This document shows, in pieces, positions 44,128-52,301 of a stretch of 64,000 nt of DNA. Each line of letters starts with the position of its first letter. Positions within the stretch are counted from its first letter, which is position 1. The notes under the pieces were generated by a model. That model was given only the letters and a program-made list of their open reading frames with translations. It made no database searches and was not told the origin of the DNA. Position numbers and translations under genes: made by a program. The stretch comes from Streptomyces davaonensis JCM 4913 (GTDB lineage: Bacteria; Actinomycetota; Actinomycetes; Streptomycetales; Streptomycetaceae), in NCBI RefSeq assembly GCF_000349325.1, contig NC_020504.1, positions 2,948,053-3,012,052 on the forward strand. The letters run 5' to 3'.

Positions 44128-47022
44128 TCAGCTGCAACCGCTGGTCGAGCCGCAGCCCTCGCAGATGTAGCAGGAACCGGCCCGCTGCATCTTGGTGCCG
44201 CAGGAGAAGCAGAGCGGCGCGTCGGCCTGGATGCCCAGTTGCATCTCCACCAGCTCGGCGCTGGTGTGGGCCTGCTTCGGGGCGGGCTTGGCCTCCTCGA
44301 CCGCGGCCTTCGGCGTGACGACGGCCTTCAGCTCCTGGGTGCGGGGCGCCGACTGGGCCAGGCCCTCGACGTCGACCTCGTCGTCGGCCGGCTCGTACGA
44401 ACCGGTCTCCAGGTGGCGCTGACGCTCCTCGGCGGAGTGGATGCCGAGTGCGGAGCGCGTCTCGAAGGGCAGGAAGTCCAGCGCCAGGCGGCGGAAGATG
44501 TAGTCGACGATCGACTGCGCCATCCGCACGTCCGGGTCGTCGGTCATACCGGCCGGCTCGAAGCGCATGTTGGTGAACTTCGAGACGTACGTCTCCAGCG
44601 GCACGCCGTACTGGAGGCCGACCGAGACGGCGATGGAGAAGGCGTCCATCATGCCCGCGAGGGTGGAGCCCTGCTTCGACATCTTCAGGAAGACCTCGCC
44701 GAGACCGTCGTCCGGGTAGGAGTTGGCGGTCATGTAGCCCTCGGCGCCGCCGACGGTGAAGGACGTCGTGATGCCGGGACGGCCCTTCGGGAGGCGCTTG
44801 CGGACCGGGCGGTACTCGATGACCTTCTCGACCGTCTCGCGGATGGTCGCCTCGGCCTTCTGCGTGACCTCGGTCTTCTCCTTCTCCTTGGTCTTCGCGG
44901 AGAGGGGCTGGCCGACCTTGCAGTTGTCGCGGTAGATGGCGAGCGCCTTGACGCCCAGCTTCCAGGCCTCGAAGTAGATCTCCTCGACCTCCTCGACGGT
45001 CGCCGACTCCGGCATGTTGACCGTCTTGGACAGGGCGCCGGAGATCCACGGCTGGATCGCGGCCATCATGCGGACGTGGCCCATCGCGGAGATGGAGCGC
45101 TCGCCCATGGCGCAGTCGAAGACCTCGTAGTGCTCGTGCTTGAGGCCCGGCGCGTTGACCACATTGCCGTGCTCGGCGATGTGGGCGACGATCGCCTCGA
45201 TCTGCTCTTCCTGGTAGCCCAGGCGGCGCAGGGCCTGCGGGACGGTGCCGTTGACGATCTGCATCGAGCCGCCGCCGACCAGCTTCTTGAACTTGACCAG
45301 CGCGAGGTCGGGCTCAAGGCCGGTGGTGTCGCAGGACATCGCCAGACCGATGGTGCCGGTCGGGGCGATGACGGACGCCTGGGAGTTACGGAAACCGTTC
45401 TTCTCGCCGAGGCGCAGCACGTCCTGCCAGGCCTCCGTGGCGGCGGCCCAGATCGGCGTGTCCAGGTCGTCCATACGGACGGCCTTGGTGTTCTCGTCGG
45501 CGTGCTGCTTCATGACCCGCAGGTGGGGCTGCGCGTTGCGGGCGTAGCCGTCGTACGCGCCGACGACCGCGGCGAGTTCGGCGGAGCGCTTGTACGAGGT
45601 GCCGGTCATCAGGGAGGTGATGGCACCGGCGAGGGCGCGGCCGCCGTTGGAGTCGTAGGCGTGGCCGGTCGCCATCAGCAGGGCGCCGAGGTTGGCGTAG
45701 CCGATGCCGAGCTGGCGGAACGCGCGGGTGTTCTCGCCGATCTTCTGGGTGGGGAAGTCCGCGAAGCAGATGGAGATGTCCATCGCGGTGATGACGAGCT
45801 CGACGACCTTCGCGAAGCGCTCGACGTCGAAGGACTGGCTGCCCTTGCCGTCGTCCTTCAGGAACTTCATCAGGTTCAGCGAGGCCAGGTTGCAGGACGT
45901 GTTGTCCAGGTGCATGTACTCGCTGCACGGGTTCGAGCCGTTGATCCGGCCGGACTCCGGGCAGGTGTGCCAGTGGTTGATGGTGTCGTCGTACTGGATG
46001 CCCGGGTCGGCGCAGGCCCAGGCTGCCTCGGCCATCTTGCGGAACAGGGCCTTGGCGTCGACCTCTTCGATGACCTCGCCGGTCATCCGCGCGCGGAGGC
46101 CGAACTTGCCGCCGGTCTCTACCGCCTTCATGAACTCGTCGTTCACGCGGACGGAGTTGTTGGCGTTCTGGTACTGGACGGACGTGATGTCGTCGCCGCC
46201 CAGGTCCATGTCGAAGCCCGCGTCGCGCAGGGCGCGGATCTTCTCCTCTTCCTTGACCTTGGTCTCGATGAAGTCCTCGATGTCGGGGTGGTCGACGTCG
46301 AGGATGACCATCTTGGCCGCGCGGCGGGTGGCGCCACCGGACTTGATGGTGCCGGCCGAGGCATCGGCGCCGCGCATGAAGGAGACCGGTCCTGAGGCGT
46401 TGCCGCCGGAGGACAGGAGCTCCTTGGAGGAGCGGATGCGGGAGAGGTTCAGGCCGGCGCCGGAGCCGCCCTTGAAGATCATGCCCTCTTCCTTGTACCA
46501 GTCGAGGATCGACTCCATGGAGTCGTCGACGGACAGGATGAAGCAGGCGGAGACCTGCTGGGGCTGGGGCGTGCCGACGTTGAACCAGACGGGGCTGTTG
46601 AAGCTGAAGATCTGGTGCAGGAGGGCGTAGGCCAGCTCGTGCTCGAAGATCTCGGCATCGGCGGGCGAGGAGAAGTACTTGTAGTCCTCGCCGGCCTTCC
46701 GGTACGTCTTCACGATGCGGTCGATGAGCTGCTTGAGGCTCACCTCGCGCTGCGGGGTGCCGACGGCACCGCGGAAGTACTTGCTGGTGACGATGTTGAC
46801 CGCGTTCACCGACCAGAAGTCGGGGAACTCGACGCCGCGCTGCTCGAAGTTCACAGAGCCGTCGCGCCAGTTGGTCATGACGACGTCACGGCGCTCCCAC
46901 TGGACCTCGTCGTACGGGTGCACGCCGGGGGTGGTGTGGATGCGCTCGATACGCAGGCCCTTGGTCGCCTTGGTGCCCTTGGCTCGGGAACCTCGTGCCG
47001 GACCGCTCGCCGTCTCTGTCAT
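44128..47022 (-). CDS. nrdJ: Vitamin B12-dependent (class II) ribonucleotide reductase
   Basis: 964 residues. The active-site region has NPCSEYMHLDNTSCNLASLNL and the upstream cysteine in SACFILSVDDSMES. The glycyl-type barrel runs from about 100 to 700. The C-terminus carries a zinc ribbon with redox cysteines (CFSCGTKM, CYICEGCGSTSGC), typical of actinobacterial NrdJ. It makes deoxyribonucleotides with or without oxygen using adenosylcobalamin. It is co-transcribed with nrdR, 165 bases downstream. No B12 riboswitch was seen directly upstream. Confidence 0.95.
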   Translation of the reverse strand: MTETASGPARGSRAKGTKATKGLRIERIHTTPGVHPYDEVQWERRDVVMTNWRDGSVNFEQRGVEFPDFWSVNAVNIVTSKYFRGAVGTPQREVSLKQLIDRIVKTYRKAGEDYKYFSSPADAEIFEHELAYALLHQIFSFNSPVWFNVGTPQPQQVSACFILSVDDSMESILDWYKEEGMIFKGGSGAGLNLSRIRSSKELLSSGGNASGPVSFMRGADASAGTIKSGGATRRAAKMVILDVDHPDIEDFIETKVKEEEKIRALRDAGFDMDLGGDDITSVQYQNANNSVRVNDEFMKAVETGGKFGLRARMTGEVIEEVDAKALFRKMAEAAWACADPGIQYDDTINHWHTCPESGRINGSNPCSEYMHLDNTSCNLASLNLMKFLKDDGKGSQSFDVERFAKVVELVITAMDISICFADFPTQKIGENTRAFRQLGIGYANLGALLMATGHAYDSNGGRALAGAITSLMTGTSYKRSAELAAVVGAYDGYARNAQPHLRVMKQHADENTKAVRMDDLDTPIWAAATEAWQDVLRLGEKNGFRNSQASVIAPTGTIGLAMSCDTTGLEPDLALVKFKKLVGGGSMQIVNGTVPQALRRLGYQEEQIEAIVAHIAEHGNVVNAPGLKHEHYEVFDCAMGERSISAMGHVRMMAAIQPWISGALSKTVNMPESATVEEVEEIYFEAWKLGVKALAIYRDNCKVGQPLSAKTKEKEKTEVTQKAEATIRETVEKVIEYRPVRKRLPKGRPGITTSFTVGGAEGYMTANSYPDDGLGEVFLKMSKQGSTLAGMMDAFSIAVSVGLQYGVPLETYVSKFTNMRFEPAGMTDDPDVRMAQSIVDYIFRRLALDFLPFETRSALGIHSAEERQRHLETGSYEPADDEVDVEGLAQSAPRTQELKAVVTPKAAVEEAKPAPKQAHTSAELVEMQLGIQADAPLCFSCGTKMQRAGSCYICEGCGSTSGCS

Positions 47023-47187
47023 GCCGCCTCCCTGTACGGGCTAAAACGCCCTGAAGTGCCCCGATGTTCCCGTGGCACGGTGTTCTGTCTGGTGTTGCGG
47101 GCATCTCTCACTGCCGCCCGCAACAGGTCTTCGGTCGCCGCCGCGCGGCCGGACCCGGAGCCTGGATCCCCGGATCCGGTCCGTCGG

Positions 47188-47745
47188 TCAGTCGGCGGCG
47201 TTGGCGGGCACGGGGACCTGTGCAGTCCCTCCGGACCCGCGATCGTCTTCCTGGCTCCCCGCACCCGTGTCGTCGCGGTCGTCGTCGTCCGCGGCGGGGC
47301 GCACCGTCTGCCTGAGTTCCGTGATGGCGGCCTCGAAGTCCTCCAGCGAGTCGAACGCCCGGTAGACGGAGGCGAATCGCAGATAGGCGACGAGGTCGAG
47401 CTCCTGAAGCGGGCCGAGTATGGCCAGCCCCACGTCGTGGGTGGTCAGCTCGGCGCTCCCGGTGGCCCGCACCGCCTCCTCGACCCGTTGGCCGAGCTGG
47501 GCGAGCGCGTCCTCGGTGACAGGCCGTCCCTGGCATGCCTTGCGCACGCCGTTGATGACCTTGGTACGACTGAACGGCTCGGTGACTCCGGACCGCTTCA
47601 CCACCATGAGCGAGCACGTCTCCACGGTCGTGAAACGACGGGAGCAGTCAGGGCACTGGCGGCGCCTGCGGATCGACGTGCCGTCGTCGGTCGTACGACT
47701 GTCGACCACACGGCTGTCGGGGTGCCGGCAGAAGGGGCAGTGCAT
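47188..47745 (-). CDS. nrdR: Ribonucleotide reductase repressor NrdR
   Basis: 185 residues. The zinc ribbon (CPFC, CPDC) occupies residues 3-35 and an ATP-cone lies at about 49-139. The C-terminus has an extra acidic tail (ADDDDRDD), making it longer than the family norm of about 150. It senses dATP/ATP and represses nrd operons by binding tandem NrdR boxes, two of which lie upstream. Confidence 0.94.
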   Translation of the reverse strand: MHCPFCRHPDSRVVDSRTTDDGTSIRRRRQCPDCSRRFTTVETCSLMVVKRSGVTEPFSRTKVINGVRKACQGRPVTEDALAQLGQRVEEAVRATGSAELTTHDVGLAILGPLQELDLVAYLRFASVYRAFDSLEDFEAAITELRQTVRPAADDDDRDDTGAGSQEDDRGSGGTAQVPVPANAAD

Positions 47746-47853
47746 GAACTCCCAACCCTCCTCACAGCAGACTCAATAGCCTCGCTGGGCCTCATGGGCC
47801 CCTCGAAGCAGCCCCAAGCATAGGCGATGCCCGAGGGCCCGAAGACCCGGGGG

Positions 47854-47869
47854 ACCACAACTTCTGGGC
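47854..47869 (-). promoter_or_regulatory. NrdR box (proximal)
   Basis: ACCACAACTTCTGGGC partly fits the NrdR consensus. It is 109 bases upstream of the nrdR start and 31 bp from a second box, the known pairing distance. Confidence 0.6.
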
Positions 47870-47884
47870 TGCTGCTGCAATCCA

Positions 47885-47900
47885 ACCACTAGATGTGGGG
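47885..47900 (-). promoter_or_regulatory. NrdR box (distal)
   Basis: ACCACTAGATGTGGGG contains the palindrome CCAC-TAGAT-GTGG and fits the NrdR consensus better than the proximal copy. Confidence 0.7.
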
Positions 47901-48058
47901 ATTGGCTCATACATCCACGCCACGCGCGCGTGTCGCCCTCATACGGAAGGGCCTCACCGGGCCGCAGCACTTGGCAGATGTCCCGCGACAACACGGGCGT
48001 GCGCAGCCGTACCGTTGCTGCACATGCGGAGATACCGTGAGCGCCAAAGGGAGGCGAC

Positions 48059-48199
48059 GTGGGACTCCCGCACAGAAGGGGACCACGTCCCGGTCGGTCG
48101 GGCGCCGGATGGCAGACTGGGACAACAACCCACGAGGTCGTCACCCTGGCGGTGAAGGGTACAGCAATGAGCCCTTTTGTCCGCTCGGCGCCGCGTTAG
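48059..48199 (+). CDS. Possible small protein upstream of lexA
   Basis: 46 codons from GTG 48059, preceded by the strong ribosome site AGGGAGG at 8 bases' distance. The peptide is basic, with THEVVTLAVKGTAMSPFVRSAPR at its end. A hairpin with a T tract follows at 48219. I do not recognise it. It may be a small protein, a leader peptide, or chance. Confidence 0.3.
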   Translation: MGLPHRRGPRPGRSGAGWQTGTTTHEVVTLAVKGTAMSPFVRSAPR

Positions 48200-48218
48200 C
48201 CATACACCCAGACACATG

Positions 48219-48244
48219 ATCGCGGCGGGCGAACCGCGATTTTT
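48219..48244 (+). terminator. Rho-independent-like terminator upstream of lexA
   Basis: A 7-bp stem ATCGCGG/CCGCGAT (48219-48225 with 48234-48240) is followed by four more T. It points to a plus-strand transcript ending just ahead of the lexA promoter. Confidence 0.6.
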
Positions 48245-48248
48245 CACT

Positions 48249-48262
48249 CGAACGTGTGTTTG
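48249..48262. promoter_or_regulatory. SOS box (LexA operator)
   Basis: CGAACGTGTGTTTG fits the actinobacterial/Bacillus SOS box CGAAC-N4-GTTCG with one mismatch. It lies 61 bases upstream of the lexA start. Confidence 0.8.
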
Positions 48263-48322
48263 GCGCAACCTTTCGAAACCAACTACCGTTGTCCAGCAGG
48301 GAGACCATCGAGAGGGGCCGAC

Positions 48323-49102
48323 GTGACCACCACCGCAGACAGTGCCACCATCACTGCCCAGGACCGCCCCCAGGGCCGACTCGAGCCGGTGCATGCGATG
48401 AACGAAGCCGCGAATCCCGAGGGGCACAAGCGCTCCCTGCCGGGCCGACCTCCGGGGATCCGAGCGGACAGCTCCGGACTCACCGACCGGCAGCGCCGGG
48501 TCATCGAGGTCATCAGGGACTCCGTGCAGCGGCGCGGCTACCCGCCGTCGATGCGCGAGATCGGCCAGGCCGTCGGCCTCTCCAGCACCTCCTCGGTCGC
48601 ACATCAGCTGATGGCACTGGAGCGCAAGGGCTTCCTCAGGCGCGACCCGCACCGCCCGCGCGCGTACGAGGTGCGCGGCTCCGACCAGGCCGCCTCGGTG
48701 CAGCCCACGGACACCGCCGGCAAGCCCGCCGCGTCGTACGTCCCGCTGGTCGGCCGGATCGCCGCCGGTGGCCCGATCCTCGCGGAGGAGTCCGTCGAGG
48801 ACGTCTTCCCGCTCCCCCGCCAGCTGGTCGGTGACGGCGAGCTGTTCGTCCTGAAGGTCGTCGGCGACTCGATGATCGAGGCCGCGATCTGTGACGGCGA
48901 CTGGGTCACGGTCCGCCGCCAGCCCGTCGCCGAGAACGGCGACATCGTGGCCGCGATGCTCGACGGCGAGGCCACCGTCAAGCGCTTCAAGCGCGAGGAC
49001 GGCCACGTCTGGCTTCTCCCGCACAACTCCGCGTACGAGCCGATCCCCGGCGACGACGCGACCATTCTCGGCAAGGTGGTGGCGGTGCTGCGGCGCGTGT
49101 GA
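48323..49102 (+). CDS. lexA: SOS repressor LexA
   Basis: 259 residues from GTG 48323 (GAGAGGGG upstream). The winged helix (about 54-115) has the LexA pattern [26 protein letters not shown]. The self-cleavage site is A148-G149 (RIAAGGPI), with nucleophile S183 (GDSMIEA) and K220 (ATVKRFK). The first 50 residues are a Streptomyces-type extension. It represses DNA-repair genes until RecA triggers cleavage, and should repress itself through the upstream SOS box. Confidence 0.95.
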   Translation: MTTTADSATITAQDRPQGRLEPVHAMNEAANPEGHKRSLPGRPPGIRADSSGLTDRQRRVIEVIRDSVQRRGYPPSMREIGQAVGLSSTSSVAHQLMALERKGFLRRDPHRPRAYEVRGSDQAASVQPTDTAGKPAASYVPLVGRIAAGGPILAEESVEDVFPLPRQLVGDGELFVLKVVGDSMIEAAICDGDWVTVRRQPVAENGDIVAAMLDGEATVKRFKREDGHVWLLPHNSAYEPIPGDDATILGKVVAVLRRV

Positions 49103-49200
49103 GCACCGCGCGGCAGATCTCGCCGATCTGACCGGGCCCCGGGACCCCTGCGCCGGTTCCGGGGCCCTGTTCTGTCCGGCCCCGCTGAAGGTCGGTCACC

Positions 49201-49248
49201 GAGGGGTGGTTGGCCTGTCCCGCAGCCGGGACAGGCCAACCACCCCTC
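49201..49248. terminator. Bidirectional hairpin terminator, lexA / dinG
   Basis: A perfect 22-bp stem (49201-49222 with 49227-49248) and a 4-base loop. Its right arm overlaps the dinG stop codon. Confidence 0.85.
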
Positions 49249-51235
49249 ACTCGTCGCCGGCCTGCGCTTCCGCCTTCTGTGCCGCCGCGTCGATCGCCGC
49301 CAGCGACCTGCGCACCTGGTTACGGTCCGTCGTGTACCAGAAGTCAGGCAGTGACGCCTTCAGATAACTCCCGTACCGCGCCGTGGCCAGCCGCTGATCC
49401 AGTACGGCGACCACGCCACGGTCCCCCGAGGCCCGTACGAGGCGACCGGCGCCCTGGGCCATGAGCAGTGCCGCGTGGGTCGCGGCGACAGCCATGAAGC
49501 CGTTGCCGCCCGCGTCCTCCACCGCCTTCTGGCGGGCGCTCATCAAAGGGTCGTCGGGGCGCGGGAACGGGATCTTGTCCATGACGACGAGCTGGCAGCT
49601 CGGGCCCGGCACATCGACGCCCTGCCACAGCGAGAGCGTGCCGAAGAGGCACGTCCGTGGGTCGGCCGCAAAGTTCTTGATGAGCTCGCCGAGGGTCTCC
49701 TCGCCCTGGAGCAGGATCGGGAACTCGGGAATGCGCGAGCGCAGCTCCTCCGCCGCGAGCTGAGCAGCCCGCATCGAGGAGAACAGGCCGAGCGTGCGGC
49801 CCCCGGCCGCCTGGATCAGCTCCGTCAACTCGTCCAGCATGTCCGCCCGATCGCCGTCCCGCGCGGGGCGCGACAGATGCTTGGCGACGTACAGGATGCC
49901 CTGCTTCGGATAGTCGAAAGGCGAGCCGACGTCGACGCCCTTCCACTGCGGGAGGTCATCTCCCTCCGTCCCCTCGGGGGCGAGGCCGAGGGAGGCGCCG
50001 ACGCCGTTGAAATCGCCGCCCAGTTTCAGGGTCGCCGAGGTCAGGACGACCGAACGGTCAGCGAAGAGCTTCTCGCGCAGCAGCCCGGAGACCGACATGG
50101 GGGCGACCCGGAGGGAGGCGCCGAAGCGGTCGTGGCGCTCGTACCAGACGACGTCCCACTCCGAGCCGTTCGTGATCCGCTCCGACACGTCGTGCACGGT
50201 CTCCACCGAGGCCAGCGCCTGCTTGCGGACCGCGTCCTCGTCCTGAACGGACTTGTCGCGTGTCGCGCCGATCGCGGAGATCACCGTGCGGCAGGCGTCC
50301 CGCAGCGCCATCAACGCGTAGCCGAGGTCCTCAGGGATCTCCTCCAGACGGCCCGGCAGCGCGAGCTCCATCAGCCGCTCGAAGCCCTCGGCGGCGGTCT
50401 GGAGCTGGTCGGCGGCCTTCTCGTTGACGAGCTTGGCGGCCCGCCGCACGGCCCGGTTGACCTGGCCCGGAGTGAGCTCGCCGGTGGCGACACCGGTGAC
50501 CCGGGAGACCAGTTCGTGCGCCTCGTCGACGATCAGCACCTCATGCTGCGGGAGCACGGGGGCGCCCTCGATCGCGTCGATCGCGAGCAGGGCGTGGTTG
50601 GTGACGACGACCTCGGCGAGCTTGGCGCGCTCACGGGCCATCTCGGCGAAGCATTCCGCGCCGTAGGCGCACTTCGTGGCCCCCAGGCACTCGCGGGACG
50701 ACACGGACACCTGAGCCCAGGCCCGGTCCGAGACACCGGGCGTGAGGTTGTCGCGGTCGCCCGTCTCGGTCTCGTCGGACCAGTCGCGCAGCCGCAGCAG
50801 ATCCTGCCCCAGCTTGCTGGTCGGCGCGGCCGCCTCGAACTGGTCGAAGAGGCCCTCCTCCTCGTCCTGCGGCACACCCTCGTGCAGACGGTGCAGACAC
50901 AAGTAGTTCGACCGGCCCTTGAGCATCGCGAACTCCGGACGGCGGCGCAGCAGCGGATGCAGGGCGTCGACCGTGCGGGGCAGGTCTCGCTCCACCAGCT
51001 GGCGCTGGAGGGCCAGGGTGGCCGTCGCGACGACGACTCGCTCCCCGTGCGCGAGTGCGGGAACCAGATAGCCCAGGGACTTTCCGGTGCCGGTGCCGGC
51101 CTGGACCAGCAGATGCGAACCGTCGTCGATCGCCTCCGCGACGGCTTCGGCCATGGTCACCTGGCCGGGGCGCTCCGTACCGCCGACGGCAGTGACGGCA
51201 GCGTGCAGGAGTTCGGGGAGTGAGGGCTTCGTCAT
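49247..51235 (-). CDS. dinG: DinG/XPD-family ATP-dependent DNA helicase
   Basis: 662 residues. Walker A QAGTGTGKS (about 40-48), DEAH box LIVDEAHEL, and QGAGRLVR near the C-terminus. Four cysteines between Walker A and DEAH (NYLCLHRL, ECLGATKCAYGAEC) fit the Fe-S cluster of XPD-like helicases. It unwinds DNA 5' to 3' and helps resolve R-loops or forks. ATG start at 51235. It converges on lexA. I found no SOS box directly upstream. Confidence 0.92.
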   Translation of the reverse strand: MTKPSLPELLHAAVTAVGGTERPGQVTMAEAVAEAIDDGSHLLVQAGTGTGKSLGYLVPALAHGERVVVATATLALQRQLVERDLPRTVDALHPLLRRRPEFAMLKGRSNYLCLHRLHEGVPQDEEEGLFDQFEAAAPTSKLGQDLLRLRDWSDETETGDRDNLTPGVSDRAWAQVSVSSRECLGATKCAYGAECFAEMARERAKLAEVVVTNHALLAIDAIEGAPVLPQHEVLIVDEAHELVSRVTGVATGELTPGQVNRAVRRAAKLVNEKAADQLQTAAEGFERLMELALPGRLEEIPEDLGYALMALRDACRTVISAIGATRDKSVQDEDAVRKQALASVETVHDVSERITNGSEWDVVWYERHDRFGASLRVAPMSVSGLLREKLFADRSVVLTSATLKLGGDFNGVGASLGLAPEGTEGDDLPQWKGVDVGSPFDYPKQGILYVAKHLSRPARDGDRADMLDELTELIQAAGGRTLGLFSSMRAAQLAAEELRSRIPEFPILLQGEETLGELIKNFAADPRTCLFGTLSLWQGVDVPGPSCQLVVMDKIPFPRPDDPLMSARQKAVEDAGGNGFMAVAATHAALLMAQGAGRLVRASGDRGVVAVLDQRLATARYGSYLKASLPDFWYTTDRNQVRRSLAAIDAAAQKAEAQAGDE

Positions 51236-51437
51236 AGCGCGACCACCCTACGACCCGGCACTGACAAACGGGTGATCACGTGGATGGCAGGGGGCTGGAT
51301 CAAGACCTGGGGTCCTTGGGTGGTCGTGGGGTACTGGGCTGGGTCCGGTTCGGGTGCGGCTTGAAATCGATCGACCGCGAGTGGGAACCCCGGCCGCCCG
51401 AGCGGTGTACCAAAAGTGACGACACCGCAGCGTGGCG
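51236..51437. other. Intergenic region, dinG promoter side
   Basis: 202 bases between the dinG start and the end of the siderophore operon. I saw no iron box, SOS box or clear hairpin. Confidence 0.4.
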
Positions 51438-52262
51438 TTACAGCAGATCGCGCAAGGCCCGGTCCCTGACCATGAGGGCGGCCTGCTTGGCAGGCAGGTC
51501 GACCTCTGCGGCGAACCGGAAACCGGCGCTCAGAAAAGCGGCGACGGAAGGGGTGTTGCGAAGGTCGGGTTCCGCGATGACGCGTGCGCAGGCGAGCCGC
51601 CTGTCGAGCGCACAGTCGGCAACGGCTCGCAAAAGCGCGGAGCCGAGGCCTCGCCCACGGTCGGCGACATCACCGATGAGGAGGTGGATTCCGGTGTCAT
51701 GAGGACGGGCGGGATAGTGGCGGGCCAGCGGGTCGAGGTCCGCCCGGTAGATCTCCCAGTAACTCATCGGCGTGCCGTCCAGTACGCCCACGCACGGCAC
51801 ACTGCGCCCGTCTCCGTCGAGCTGGGACCGCACGTGTTCCTCGGTCACGCTCGGGGGCCCGGCCAGCTCCCAGAAGGCGGTGACGGCGGGGTCGTTCATC
51901 CAGCGGCTGATGAGAGGGAGGTCGCGTTCAACACGCACGGGGACGAGGTGGAGCATGCCTGCGGCCGTCTTGATCGGCCCCCAGTCGACGACACTGTCGA
52001 GGAGGTCGTCGCCGGAGGGCGGCGCAGTGGCCGGCTGGGTGAGCGTCGCTGTACCCGCGCCCCCGCCACCGCCCCCTCCCCCGTCACCGGCTTCGATGAC
52101 GGCCTCCTCTGTCGCCGCGATCAGCGCGAAGAATTCCTCGGGCAGCCGCAGGTCCAGCGTGTCCTCGCTGTCTCCGCCGGGGTGGGCACCGGGGGCGGTG
52201 TCTGTGCTGACGGATGCGGCGGGGTCGATACCGGCGTCGGTGCTCGCGTCGTTGGGAGCCAC
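51438..52262 (-). CDS. Siderophore N-acyltransferase (AlcB/RhbD-like GNAT)
   Basis: 274 residues from GTG 52262. Residues 100-270 are a GNAT domain of the siderophore type: LHLVPVRVERDLPLISRWMNDP, SYWEIYRADLDPLA, IHLLIGDVADRGRGLGSALL and the A-motif. The first 90 residues include eight consecutive glycines. By family it acylates an N-hydroxylated amine. It is the last gene of a three-gene operon, 39 bases after the synthetase gene. TAA stop. Confidence 0.85.
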   Translation of the reverse strand: MAPNDASTDAGIDPAASVSTDTAPGAHPGGDSEDTLDLRLPEEFFALIAATEEAVIEAGDGGGGGGGGAGTATLTQPATAPPSGDDLLDSVVDWGPIKTAAGMLHLVPVRVERDLPLISRWMNDPAVTAFWELAGPPSVTEEHVRSQLDGDGRSVPCVGVLDGTPMSYWEIYRADLDPLARHYPARPHDTGIHLLIGDVADRGRGLGSALLRAVADCALDRRLACARVIAEPDLRNTPSVAAFLSAGFRFAAEVDLPAKQAALMVRDRALRDLL

Positions 52263-52301
52263 GGCGACGCTCCTCTCAGGAAACGGGGTGGGTCATGTTC
52301 C

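Noticed and set aside
49247..51437. SOS box upstream of dinG
   Set aside because: I looked for GAAC-N4-GTTC in 51236-51437 and found none.
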